Source: Bog-473 sp963701955 (lineage in GTDB: Bacteria; Actinomycetota; Acidimicrobiia; Acidimicrobiales; RAAP-2). Taken from it: a DNA stretch of 64,000 bases. The notes under the pieces were generated by a model. That model was given only the letters and a program-made list of their open reading frames with translations. It was not told the DNA's origin and did no database searches. The stretch lies in contig OY969694.1 of the NCBI GenBank assembly GCA_963701955.1, forward strand, positions 310,001 through 374,000. The letters are read 5' to 3'. Within the stretch, counting starts at the first letter, position 1. Each line of letters opens with the position of its first letter. A program made the translations under genes and the position numbers. Shown one piece after another: positions 8,428-16,141 of this stretch.

Positions 8428-9870
8428 ATGGAATCCCTCGGTGGAATGGACGCCGCCTTCCTCGCCCTCGACACGGCGACGACCCCGTTCCACGTAGGGG
8501 TGGCGCTCGTGCTCGACCCCCCGGAGGGCACGCGCTCGCTGTTCTCGCCCTCGACCCGCTACGCCCAGATCCGTCGCGTCATTGAGCAGCGCCTCCACCT
8601 GGTCCCGCCCCTGCGTCAACGGGCCCTGCGGGTTCCCCTGGGCATCCACCACCCGGTCTGGGTCGAGGATCCCGACTTCGAGCTGGACGATCACCTCAAC
8701 CGGGCCAGCCTCCCCGCCCCCGGTGGGCGGGCCGAACTCGACGCACTGGTGGCCTCGGTCATGAGTCGCCAGCTCGATCCCGACAAGCCGCTGTGGGAGA
8801 TGCACGTCATGGAGGGGCTCGAGGGGGGTCGTACCGCGCTGGTGGCGAAGGTCCACCACGCCATCCTCGACGGCGTGAGCGGCGCCTCGGTGCTGGCGGC
8901 CTTCCTCGACACGACGCCACGATCCCGGGTGGTCGCCCTTCCCGCCGCGTGGAACCCCGAGCCGCTGCCGTCCGGCGCCCAGGTGCTGCGACATGCCATG
9001 TCGTCGCTGGCCAAGCACCCCGGTGAGGCGCTCTCCACGATCCAGTCCGGGGTCGAGGCGGTCACCGAGCTCGGAACGCACAACCGGGAGCTCGCGGGGC
9101 GAGGCGAACGACCGCCGCCGGGCCTGTTCAACGCACCTCGAACCTCCTTCAACGGAGCCATCTCGAACCGGAGGCGCTATACGGGACTGGCCGTGCCGCT
9201 CGAAGACGTCAAGCTCGTCGGGAACGTGTTCGAGGCAACGGTCAACGACGTCCTGCTTGCGTGCGTCTCGGGTGGGTTGTGCCGGCTGCTGGCCGCCCGG
9301 TCCGAGCGGTCGGAGCAGTCGCTCGTGGCCTTTGTCCCCGTGTCGACCCGCGGCGGCTCGCAAAAAACCGAGCAGCTGGGAAACCAGGTCTCGGGCATGC
9401 TCGTTTCACTGGCGACCGATGTCGAGGATCCCGTCGAGCGGTTGGACGCCATTTCGGAGTCCGCCCGCGTGGCCAAGGAGCAGGAGAAGATGCACCGGGG
9501 GCGGCTGCTCAACGAGCTCGCGCAGCTCGCTCCGCCGGCCCTGACCACACGACTGGCGCGAGTTCTGGCCGGCTCCCGGCTCTTCGACCGGGTGCGTCCC
9601 GCGTTCAACGTCACGGTGTCGAGCGTCAAGGTTCCCGCCGTGCCGTTGTTCTGTGCCGGCAGCCGCGTGGTCGAGATGTATCCCGTTGGGCCCATGGCCG
9701 AGGGCGTGGGACTCAACGTCACCGTGTTCTCGTACCTCGAGCGGGTCTACTTCGGGATGCTCGCCTGCCGCAAGCTCCTCCCCGAGCTCGAGCAGCTCGC
9801 CGTGCACGTCGACGACGCGTTGGCCGAGCTGGTGGCGTGCGCGCTCGATGCCCAGGCGGCCACGGCCTGA
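8428..9870 (+). CDS. Wax ester synthase / diacylglycerol acyltransferase (WS/DGAT)
   Basis: A 480-residue bifunctional acyltransferase that esterifies fatty alcohols or diacylglycerol with acyl-CoA, making storage lipid at the membrane. It begins SLGGMDAAFLALDTATTPFH, typical of the family, has the catalytic HHxxxDG motif as KVHHAILDGVSG (about residue 145), and a later NVTVSSVKVP segment. The ATG at 8428 is chosen because AAGAAGGGAG precedes it; the frame is open to 8164 but overlaps dut in another frame. Neutral-lipid storage by such enzymes is common in actinobacteria. The gene ends three bases from the convergent cytochrome b operon. Confidence 0.92.
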   Translation: MESLGGMDAAFLALDTATTPFHVGVALVLDPPEGTRSLFSPSTRYAQIRRVIEQRLHLVPPLRQRALRVPLGIHHPVWVEDPDFELDDHLNRASLPAPGGRAELDALVASVMSRQLDPDKPLWEMHVMEGLEGGRTALVAKVHHAILDGVSGASVLAAFLDTTPRSRVVALPAAWNPEPLPSGAQVLRHAMSSLAKHPGEALSTIQSGVEAVTELGTHNRELAGRGERPPPGLFNAPRTSFNGAISNRRRYTGLAVPLEDVKLVGNVFEATVNDVLLACVSGGLCRLLAARSERSEQSLVAFVPVSTRGGSQKTEQLGNQVSGMLVSLATDVEDPVERLDAISESARVAKEQEKMHRGRLLNELAQLAPPALTTRLARVLAGSRLFDRVRPAFNVTVSSVKVPAVPLFCAGSRVVEMYPVGPMAEGVGLNVTVFSYLERVYFGMLACRKLLPELEQLAVHVDDALAELVACALDAQAATA

Positions 9871-9873
9871 GGG

Positions 9874-10857
9874 TCAGGGTCCGCTCGCCGTGGCCCCCTC
9901 GCGGTAGTGGGCGCGCCAGATGAGGCGGTAAACCCTGGTCCAGCGCGGGATGGAGCGCAGGCCCGGAATGAAGGGGAGGAGGATGAGGACTGCCGAGAGC
10001 GCCATCATGATGACCCACACCTCGAGGTCACCGTTGGACGACGCGTTCATCGGTGCGACCTGGTACCACATGGTGTAGAGCCAGAGCCACGCCTGCCCCG
10101 GGTAGTTGCCCGTCTCGTTCATCATGCCCCACTGCGTTCCCTGCAGGTGCTGCGTCGCCGCGCGATCGGCAAGGTACGTCCCGTCGGCGAGGAACAGGAG
10201 GGGCTTCGTGTAGTTGGTGTTGTAGAACTGTCCTTCGCTCAGCAAGGTGCCGTCGAGCCCACCCGTCTGGGCCATGGCAGTCAGGGAGCCGACGATGATC
10301 CCGACCGGTCCGTAGCGCCCCGCCGGAACGTGGAGCCTCCCCCTGACGTCGGTCGCCTGGGCGGCGGCCTTCTCGTACGCCGTCGTCCAAGCTTGGCGCT
10401 GTGACGCTGATGCGCTCTGGTAGAGGTTCAGCGCGGCCTGGGTGGCTGCCTGGTTGGGCAGGGTCCGCAGGGGCCCGATGACGAAGTCCTGGGCCGTGTC
10501 GATCGGTTGGTGGACGCCGAACCACTGCGCTGGTTCGAAGACGCCCATGTGCTGAGCGGCGTCGGGCGTGGTGGTGTAGGGCGGACCGTACGTGGCAGTG
10601 CCGCTTGTCCCGTCGAGCTCGGTGATGGTGGTCTGCGCGAAGTCCACGGGGTCCACGGCGGACCAGGACTTCAAGGTGATGGCGGGATCATCGGGTGACG
10701 AGAACACCACTGCGAGGACGACCATGAGCACGGCCACGGCCAGGAAGGCGACGAACGCTTCCTTGACGATGTCGTAGGGGACGTACCGGCCCTTCCACTC
10801 CCGCACGTCGCGGTCGGGATTGAAGCGCCGGGATCTCGAGGCGCGGTGGTTCATCAC
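9874..10857 (-). CDS. Cytochrome b C-terminal-like membrane protein with large inserted domain
   Basis: A 327-residue protein with one transmembrane helix near residues 31-53 (KEAFVAFLAVAVLMVVLAVV) and another near 278-300, separated by a region of about 220 residues that is probably outside the cytoplasm. Its C-terminal end (LPFIPGLRSIPRWTRVYRLIWR) and its position after a cytochrome b N-terminal gene suggest it replaces subunit IV of a bc-type quinol-oxidising complex. Canonical subunit IV has three helices and no such insert, and the PEWY motif is not visible, so the exact role is inferred. Start GTG 10857 overlaps the upstream stop by four bases; ATG at 10854 is an equal choice. Confidence 0.6.
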   Translation of the reverse strand: MMNHRASRSRRFNPDRDVREWKGRYVPYDIVKEAFVAFLAVAVLMVVLAVVFSSPDDPAITLKSWSAVDPVDFAQTTITELDGTSGTATYGPPYTTTPDAAQHMGVFEPAQWFGVHQPIDTAQDFVIGPLRTLPNQAATQAALNLYQSASASQRQAWTTAYEKAAAQATDVRGRLHVPAGRYGPVGIIVGSLTAMAQTGGLDGTLLSEGQFYNTNYTKPLLFLADGTYLADRAATQHLQGTQWGMMNETGNYPGQAWLWLYTMWYQVAPMNASSNGDLEVWVIMMALSAVLILLPFIPGLRSIPRWTRVYRLIWRAHYREGATASGP

Positions 10858-11585
10858 CGTGCGTCCCCACCAGGTGCGACGTTAACGGCATCCTTCGCCA
10901 CCGGCTGTCCGTGGCCGGCACCGAGGTTGCCGTCTCCGGACGGTGATCCGAGCTCGAAGGGTGGCACGATTCCGCGTCGTCGAACCAAGAGCACGTGGAT
11001 CCCGGCCACCAGCACGATCCCGATCGGCAGGAGGACGATGTGCCACATCAGCATCTGCCCGAAGTTGAGGACGTTCCAGAACGCGCCCGCGCCCGTGGCG
11101 TTGATGCCGTCCTTGGCCTGCGTGGAGATCCACTGTGAGTCGAAGTTCTGCTGCGACAGGTACCCGGTGAAGGCGGCAGCCACGGACACCAAGAACGAGA
11201 TGACGCCCAGCGCCCACGTGAGCCGGCGCTTGCCGCGCCACGCCGCCATGAAGAACTTCCCCCAGAGGTGGACGACCATGACGAAGAAGAAGAGCTCGAC
11301 GCTCCACAGATGCAGTGAGTTGACGAAGTGACCGGCTGAGGAGACGTGCCACCAGCTGGGGCCCATGATCGCGAGTACGCAGCCGGTGATGATCACCCAC
11401 GCCAGGCTGACCACGCTGAGAACGCCGAAGACGTAGATCCACGAGGCCATGAACGCGGGTTGAGTGTCCGGCACGAGTCGGTCGGGCGGGAAGGCTGATT
11501 CGGCGCTCCGACGTAGCCGGGCCGTCCATTGCCGAGAGGTGGTCGACACCGCACCTGGCTCAGTGATCTCGGTCTCGAGGGTCAT
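10854..11585 (-). CDS. Cytochrome b N-terminal (b6-type) subunit
   Basis: A 243-residue membrane protein with four transmembrane helices. Two pairs of haem-ligating histidines are visible: HLWSVELFFFVMVVHLW (His-x13-His) in helix B, and HIVLLPIGIVLVAGIH (His-x14-His) in helix D, the wider spacing seen in b6-type proteins. It would hold the two b haems of a quinol:acceptor oxidoreductase. The C-terminal tail (about 200-243) is hydrophilic. It is coupled by ATGA/GTGA overlaps to the genes before and after it. No Rieske protein or cytochrome c gene is present in the window, so the rest of the complex must be elsewhere. Confidence 0.85.
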   Translation of the reverse strand: MTLETEITEPGAVSTTSRQWTARLRRSAESAFPPDRLVPDTQPAFMASWIYVFGVLSVVSLAWVIITGCVLAIMGPSWWHVSSAGHFVNSLHLWSVELFFFVMVVHLWGKFFMAAWRGKRRLTWALGVISFLVSVAAAFTGYLSQQNFDSQWISTQAKDGINATGAGAFWNVLNFGQMLMWHIVLLPIGIVLVAGIHVLLVRRRGIVPPFELGSPSGDGNLGAGHGQPVAKDAVNVAPGGDAR

Positions 11586-11773
11586 GCCCCGCCATCCCTC
11601 TTGCGCCTCGGGAAGGGCAGGAGGATGGCCAAGACGAACACCACGATCATCAGGAGGATGACGATCAGGTTGGCCAGGGAGATCTGGATGAATCCCCAGT
11701 GGATGTAGGTTCCGCCTCCGTTGAGGTTGACCAATGCAGCGAGCAACGCGTCCATGACGGCCATGGGCGTCAC
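11582..11773 (-). CDS. Small single-helix membrane protein of the cytochrome b operon
   Basis: A 63-residue protein with one strong transmembrane helix (SLANLIVILLMIVVFVLAILL, about residues 32-52) and a basic C-terminus PFPRRKRDGGA that should face the cytoplasm. Its stop overlaps the cytochrome b start by four bases (ATGA), so the two are co-translated; it is first in the operon. It is likely a small structural or assembly subunit of the cytochrome b complex, comparable in size and position to small bc/b6f subunits, but I recognise no named family. Confidence 0.65.
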   Translation of the reverse strand: MTPMAVMDALLAALVNLNGGGTYIHWGFIQISLANLIVILLMIVVFVLAILLPFPRRKRDGGA

Positions 11774-11839
11774 GGTACGAGAGGTCCGAGGGGTTGATCA
11801 GAGTCCTTGGTCACATCCTCCCAGGAGGCTCGGGGTTGT

Positions 11840-12619
11840 TCAGCCCCTGGTCGTCCTCCAGCAGTACGAGCGCATGGGGACCAGAACGGTGTCGCTCCCG
11901 GCGAATTCCTCCAGCGTGTCGAGGTGCTCGGCCATGGCGTGGAGATGTCGCCGACGGTGGCCCTCTTCCATCGTGATGACGGTGCTGTAGGTCGCGGCCA
12001 GGGAGACCAGGTCCGTCTTGGTCATCTCGCGGCACCAGCGGAACAGTGCCGTCTCGGGAGTGCCCAAGGGGTTCTCCCCGGCGGCGTCGACGGTGACGAG
12101 GTGGCGCCGACCCCGGCGAGAATCCACATCGATGTGCATCTCCTCGGCTCGTTCGACGCCGCCCGCCCACACGACGCGCACCCAGTCGACGGAACGATCG
12201 GTCCCGGTCCACACCAGGGCAAGGCGTCCCCCCGGCCGCAGGACACGGGCGACCTCGGGGATCGCCCGAGCCTCGTCCACCCAGTGCCAAGCGGACTGGG
12301 CGATCACCACGTCGACGGATGACGCCGGGAGCGGCAGCTCCTCGGCGCGTCCGCCCACGACGTCCACCTCTGCACAGCGAGTGGCGAGGAGGGCGCGCAT
12401 GCGCTGGTCGGGCTCAAGGGCGGTGATGTGGGCGACGCGATCGACCAGAAGCCGGGTCAGCGTGCCGGTTCCGGCCCCGATCTCGAGAAGGTCGTTGGCA
12501 CCCCGGGGAACGAGCCAGTCGAGGGCCTCGGGTGGCGGCCCCGTCCGGAGGCGGTCGTACTCCTCGGCGACGGTGCCGAACGACCTGCTGAGCATGGCCG
12601 ACGTCTCGTCCTGGCGCAC
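11840..12619 (-). CDS. Class I SAM-dependent methyltransferase
   Basis: A 259-residue protein with the Rossmann-fold motifs of a class I methyltransferase: LLEIGAGTGTLTRLL (motif I, about residue 45), ITALEPDQRMRALL (acidic end of strand 2), VVIAQSAWHWVDEARA (post-motif) and EVARVLRPGGRLALVW. The HWVDE pattern is typical of Methyltransf_11-like enzymes. Substrate unknown. The first start is a GTG at 12619; ATG at 12595 is an alternative. It stands alone on the minus strand, divergent from the tRNA-Gly gene. Confidence 0.85.
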   Translation of the reverse strand: MRQDETSAMLSRSFGTVAEEYDRLRTGPPPEALDWLVPRGANDLLEIGAGTGTLTRLLVDRVAHITALEPDQRMRALLATRCAEVDVVGGRAEELPLPASSVDVVIAQSAWHWVDEARAIPEVARVLRPGGRLALVWTGTDRSVDWVRVVWAGGVERAEEMHIDVDSRRGRRHLVTVDAAGENPLGTPETALFRWCREMTKTDLVSLAATYSTVITMEEGHRRRHLHAMAEHLDTLEEFAGSDTVLVPMRSYCWRTTRG

Positions 12620-12694
12620 TCAGTCGAATCTAACGAGCGGGTCGGAGCGTCACCCTCTTGGCGACTGCCCAGTGCGGTAGAGTGGAGGTTCGAC

Positions 12695-12769
12695 GCGGAA
12701 GTGGCGCAGCGGTAGCGCATCACCTTGCCAAGGTGAGGGTCGCGGGTTCGAATCCCGTCTTCCGCTCCA
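12695..12769 (+). tRNA. tRNA-Gly (anticodon GCC)
   Basis: A 75-base cloverleaf with a 7-bp acceptor stem (GCGGAAG with CTTCCGC), D arm GCGCAGCGGTAGCGC, anticodon stem TCACC/GGTGA around the loop TTGCCAA (anticodon GCC), T arm GCGGGTTCGAATCCCGT, discriminator T and an encoded CCA. Both halves pair fully, so it should be functional. Its last 49 bases are the sequence repeated downstream at about 15.90, 26.68, 34.90 and 43.39 kb, marking this gene as the integration target of the following island stack. Confidence 0.97.
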
Positions 12770-12785
12770 TTGCGCCTGATCAACC

Positions 12786-13001
12786 GGCTCTTCCGGTTTC
12801 TGCGGGGTCTGAGGACCTCGTGGCCGGGGTGACCTGGAGAGATCAGGCGGTATCCACCGCGTAAGCACAGAGGCGCTTCAGTCTCTCTTTTGTGGCTCTT
12901 CCGGTTTCTGCGGGGTCTGAGGACCTCGTGGCCGGGGTGACCTGGAGAGATCAGGCGGTATCCACCGCGTAAGCACAGAGGCGCTTCAGTCTCTCTTTTG
13001 T
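12786..13001. repeat. 108-bp perfect tandem duplication of the IS left end
   Basis: Bases 12786-12893 are repeated at 12894-13001. Each unit begins with the terminal inverted repeat and ends with CTCTCTTTTGT, directly before the transposase start. The transposase leader and its promoter region are therefore doubled, and the element has two potential left ends. Confidence 0.9.
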
Positions 13002-14319
13002 GAGAAAGAAGAAGATCCTCCACGCCTCTGTGTACGTCGATCCTAACGAGATCGTCACCCATCTCGTCGGGCTCAAAGAGGTCCGCGTCCTCTCCTATGC
13101 CAGGCGCGGTCCGGCCGGCGAGATCACCATCGAACAGGACGTGCACGCGCCGGCGTGTCCCGAGTGCGGAAGCCGGGCCTGGATCAAGGACCGTCCGGTC
13201 GTCTCCTACGTCGACCTGCCCTTCGGCGGGGTGCCGATGACCATCTGCTGGAAGAAGCACCGGCTGTTCTGCCCGGACCCGAGCTGCGGCGAGGGCTCGT
13301 TCACGCTGAGCGATCACCGGATCGCCGCCAAGGGTTGCATGTTGACGACGAGGGCGGCCAAGTGGGTGGTCAAACAGATCGGGGCGGGCGAGACCATCTC
13401 GCACTTGGCCGCTGAGCTCGGGTGCTGCTGGGACACGGTCAACGCGGCGGTGCGCATCTATGGCGCCGCCCTTTTGGCTGCCGACACCAAGCGCTTGAAG
13501 GAGACCACGGCCATCGGCCTCGACGAGACCCTCTTCGTGCGCCAGGGCCCCTACAAGGAAAAGACGTGGTCGACCACGGTGTGCGACGTGGCCAATCATG
13601 CCCTCATCGATGTGCTCGCCACCAGGGAGTTCACCGGGGTGGCCGGCTGGCTGAAGCGCCAGCCCCACCACGTCAAAGCCCGCCTCGAGTACGGCTGCTT
13701 GGACATGTCGAAGACCTATTCGGCCGTGTTCAAGGTCGTCACCCCCAAGGCCACGCGGGTCATCGACCGCTTCCACGTGATGCGCCACGCCATCATGGCG
13801 GTCGATCAGACACGCCGCCGCGTCCAACAACAGCGCCTCGGACACCGCGGCCGGGCGGCCGACCCGCTCTACCGCGCCCGCAAGCTCTTGGTCATCAAGG
13901 CGACCGCCGCCGACACCGAACTGACGTCACGCCTCGAGAGCCTCTTGGCCCTGGGTGATCCCGACGGTGAGGTGGCCTTCGCCTACAGCGTCAAAGAGGC
14001 CGTGGCCCGCTTCTACGAGACCGCTGATCCACATGCCGCCGAAGATCTCTTGCGCGACATCATCGAGCACGCCTCGAGGCGTTCGGCTCCCCCTGAGGTG
14101 CGCACGCTGGCGCGGACCCTTTCGAACTGGTTCGATCCGATCGTTGCCTGGCACCGCGCCCGGGTCTCGAACGGTCCGACAGAAGGCATGAACAACCTGT
14201 TGAAACGGGTCAAGCGGGTGGCCTTCGGCTTCACCAACTTCGAGAACTTCCGCATCCGGGCCCTGCTCTATGCGGGCAAGCCCAACTTCAGAGTGCTCGA
14301 CTCGATCGTCGTGGCCTGA
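13000..14319 (+). CDS. ISL3-family transposase
   Basis: A 439-residue transposase starting at GTG 13000. The N-terminal zinc-binding region shows CPECGSRAW and later CPDPSCGEGSF, as in ISL3 proteins. A helix-turn-helix-like segment (TISHLAAELGCCWDTVNAAV) follows. The DDE catalytic core has IGLDETLF (first Asp), VIDRFHVMRHA (second Asp) and NGPTEGMNNLLKRVKRVAFG (Glu), in the family order. Length and layout match intact ISL3 transposases, with no frameshift, so the element may still be active. Confidence 0.95.
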   Translation: MRKKKILHASVYVDPNEIVTHLVGLKEVRVLSYARRGPAGEITIEQDVHAPACPECGSRAWIKDRPVVSYVDLPFGGVPMTICWKKHRLFCPDPSCGEGSFTLSDHRIAAKGCMLTTRAAKWVVKQIGAGETISHLAAELGCCWDTVNAAVRIYGAALLAADTKRLKETTAIGLDETLFVRQGPYKEKTWSTTVCDVANHALIDVLATREFTGVAGWLKRQPHHVKARLEYGCLDMSKTYSAVFKVVTPKATRVIDRFHVMRHAIMAVDQTRRRVQQQRLGHRGRAADPLYRARKLLVIKATAADTELTSRLESLLALGDPDGEVAFAYSVKEAVARFYETADPHAAEDLLRDIIEHASRRSAPPEVRTLARTLSNWFDPIVAWHRARVSNGPTEGMNNLLKRVKRVAFGFTNFENFRIRALLYAGKPNFRVLDSIVVA

Positions 14320-14482
14320 GGTGCCTCACCCCGCAGAAACCGGAAGAGCCGATCAACCAGGTCAGATGGCACTTCTCAACCCAGACGGAAGCTGATCGTC
14401 ATCCGCCTGGCGTGTCGCATCGCATCGCATCGTCTATTCGCCCGCACGGGAGCGTCCGCTCGCAGTAAGGGCGCTCATCTGT

Positions 14483-14502
14483 TAATATAGCGTAGACGCT
14501 AT
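14483..14502 (+). promoter_or_regulatory. Promoter and palindromic operator of the toxin-antitoxin pair
   Basis: TAATAT at 14483-14488 is a near-perfect -10 box. A perfect inverted repeat ATAGCGT-AG-ACGCTAT spans 14487-14502 and overlaps both the -10 box and the toxin start codon at 14501. Transcription from this box would begin within about six bases of the ATG, giving an almost leaderless message. The palindrome is the likely site for autorepression by the HTH antitoxin. Confidence 0.6.
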
Positions 14503-14842
14503 GTGGGGTCAGGTTGAACTTGAAGCAGAAGTTGGTCAGTGGTTCTTGGGTTTGCCCGACGCGGACGCAGATCGCGTGCGCTTCCATATCGACCGACTGG
14601 CTGAGTTTGGTGCCACGCTCGATGAACCCCACACTCGACAGCTGGACGGCAAGCTCCGGGAACTTCGGTTCTATCTGTCGGGCCGGCCGACACGGATCAC
14701 ATACTGGATTGCACCGGAGCGGAGGATCATCCTCCTCACTGTGTTCATAAAGACCCAACGGCAGGAGCGCCAAGAGATTCGACGAGCGAAACATGCAATG
14801 GAACGGTGTGCCTCCGAGGGGCACACGACCGACGAGGAGTAG
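14501..14842 (+). CDS. RelE/HigB-like type II toxin
   Basis: A 113-residue protein with the small alpha/beta RelE-fold pattern of phage Gp49/HigB-type toxins: helices at WGQVELEAEVGQWFLGLP, then HTRQLDGKLRELRFYLSGRPTRITYW with the conserved arginines on strands, and IILLTVFIKTQRQERQEI, the FxKKtxktP-like end. Members cut mRNA on the ribosome. The toxin-first order, with the HTH antitoxin five bases downstream, is the higBA arrangement. Codon use is less GC-biased than the neighbours, consistent with acquisition. Confidence 0.83.
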   Translation: MWGQVELEAEVGQWFLGLPDADADRVRFHIDRLAEFGATLDEPHTRQLDGKLRELRFYLSGRPTRITYWIAPERRIILLTVFIKTQRQERQEIRRAKHAMERCASEGHTTDEE

Positions 14843-14847
14843 GACAT

Positions 14848-15201
14848 ATGGCCAAACGAATGCATTGGGACGATATCAAGGCCGAGCGGCCTCTTGGCGA
14901 ACAGGGTCGTGCCGCTTACGAAGATGAGGCACGGATCAGTGCATTCCGAACCCTCGTGTACAAACTCCGCACAGAGGCAGGCCTGACTCAAGCCGATCTG
15001 GCGCATCGAATGGGTACCACCCAGTCAGCGATCGCTCGGATGGAGGGAGGGGGGACACGTCCAACGCTCGAGACACTTGAGAAGCTCGCGGTCGCTGTAG
15101 GCGGAGAACTCGTGGTGGGTGTCGGCGAGAATCTCTCTGAGAATCGCAGTATCGCCAAACTTGTGCGTGACGGTCACGCAGTGATCCGCCACGCCAGCTG
15201 A
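14848..15201 (+). CDS. XRE-family antitoxin (HigA-like)
   Basis: A 117-residue protein starting at ATG 14848 after an AGGAGTAGGA ribosome site that overlaps the end of the toxin gene. The N-terminal 30 residues (MHWDDIKAERPLGEQGRAAY) fit the toxin-binding arm of this antitoxin type; residues 38-90 are a Cro/C1 helix-turn-helix (RTEAGLTQADLAHRMGTTQS then IARMEGGGTRPTLETLEKLA). It should neutralise the upstream toxin and repress the operon at the palindrome near 14495. The pair sits in the first island segment and probably helps to keep it. Confidence 0.87.
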   Translation: MAKRMHWDDIKAERPLGEQGRAAYEDEARISAFRTLVYKLRTEAGLTQADLAHRMGTTQSAIARMEGGGTRPTLETLEKLAVAVGGELVVGVGENLSENRSIAKLVRDGHAVIRHAS

Positions 15202-15213
15202 ACCGTCAGATCA

Positions 15214-15777
15214 GTGTTCGTCGTTCACGGAACAAAGAAATTCCTAGAGCGGGCAAAGCAACCGGTGGGAGACTCTGGACATCCCACCACCGCCTTGGGC
15301 AATTGGTATGCGACGGCAGTGTTTTGGAAACCTCAGGCGGCGCTCTTCGTAAACGAACGGACGCTGGTGCCGATAATTGTCCCACTCGCCCCTGCTGCCA
15401 GTGTGACCGACCGATTTTCCGGTCACGTATCAGCAGTGTTTGCGGCGTTAGGTATCGACCAATCGTTTATCGAGTCAGAGATCGCCGAGATGTCCGACTG
15501 CCGGCTGGCGAAGACAAAAAGTCGAAGTCTTCTTGGGAGCATGAACGAATTCGTGTACCTCGGCAAGGCGTTCAGTGACGACGGCCGCCACTACGACTCC
15601 GTGGAGCTCTCGCTGGAATTGGCAAGAGTGCCCTGTGGGCCCCTGTATGGGAGTCACGTCACTCCAGCCGATGAACTAAACGCTTTCGTTGCCGCCTGGG
15701 GGAACGACCCATCGTTGTCCAAGAAGCTGAAGGTTGCGATGAACACGGCATTGCCGGGTCCGAACATCGAGCCCTAG
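15214..15777 (+). CDS. DUF6933-type protein
   Basis: A 187-residue protein starting at GTG 15214, twelve bases after the antitoxin stop, so it may be co-transcribed with the toxin-antitoxin pair. It opens VFVVHGTKKFLERAKQPVGD and contains TTALGNWYATAVFWKPQAALFVNE, LVPIIVPLAPAASV and an ELNAFVAAW segment near the C-terminus, the layout I recall for DUF6933 proteins, whose function is unknown. Members are often found in accessory regions near toxin-antitoxin modules. No membrane segment or signal is visible. Confidence 0.6.
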   Translation: MFVVHGTKKFLERAKQPVGDSGHPTTALGNWYATAVFWKPQAALFVNERTLVPIIVPLAPAASVTDRFSGHVSAVFAALGIDQSFIESEIAEMSDCRLAKTKSRSLLGSMNEFVYLGKAFSDDGRHYDSVELSLELARVPCGPLYGSHVTPADELNAFVAAWGNDPSLSKKLKVAMNTALPGPNIEP

Positions 15778-15903
15778 TGATAGTCGAAGGCTCTTCGATA
15801 GAGACCGCTCTACTACAGCGACGGATTGGGTGGACGAGGTGGAAACTGGGTGGACAGAACAGCACGACAGGGGAGTGGACCCCACCACTGAGACGAAAAC
15901 CAC

Positions 15904-15952
15904 CACCTTGCCAAGGTGAGGGTCGCAGGTTCGAATCCCGTCTTCCGCTCCA
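15904..15952 (+). repeat. tRNA-Gly 3'-end fragment (putative attachment site 1)
   Basis: These 49 bases match the anticodon-loop-to-CCA part of the tRNA-Gly gene (12721-12769) with one mismatch in the T stem. The 5' half of the tRNA is missing, so this is not a functional tRNA gene. The 60 bases before it (ACTGGGTGGACAGAACAGCA and an AGGGGAGTG element) recur in diverged form before the copy near 34.9 kb, so a longer mobile-element end is shared. Confidence 0.85.
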
Positions 15953-16141
15953 ACAAAACTCCTGGTAGAGAGCGCGAACAGGGCGGGTTCCCCTCGTCGT
16001 TGCCTCCGTTCTGCTACGGAGCTCCGCTATCTGCCCAAGGCCGCGGCGTGTGAAATTCCGGTTCATGCTTGACCAAGGCCGCGGCGCTAGGCAGCGGACC
16101 CGTCAGAGGTTGGCCTCGGTTCGCTCACGCACTGGGCACGA

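Larger units (their letters stand above)
12786..14350 (+). mobile_element. ISL3-family insertion sequence with 8-bp target duplication
   Basis: The element is bounded by 23-bp perfect inverted repeats: GGCTCTTCCGGTTTCTGCGG (first 20 bases) at 12786 and its complement ending at 14350. The 8-bp direct repeat GATCAACC flanks it at 12778-12785 and 14351-14358, the target-site duplication length known for ISL3 elements. It carries one transposase gene. The left end is present twice in tandem (units of 108 bp), and the target duplication abuts the outer copy, so the extra copy is internal to the element. It inserted nine bases after the tRNA-Gly CCA. Confidence 0.92.

Noticed and set aside
12457..13845. 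A 462-codon minus-strand frame antisense to the methyltransferase 5' end, tRNA and transposase
   Set aside because: It crosses the tRNA gene and both IS repeat units and has low-complexity composition; not coding.
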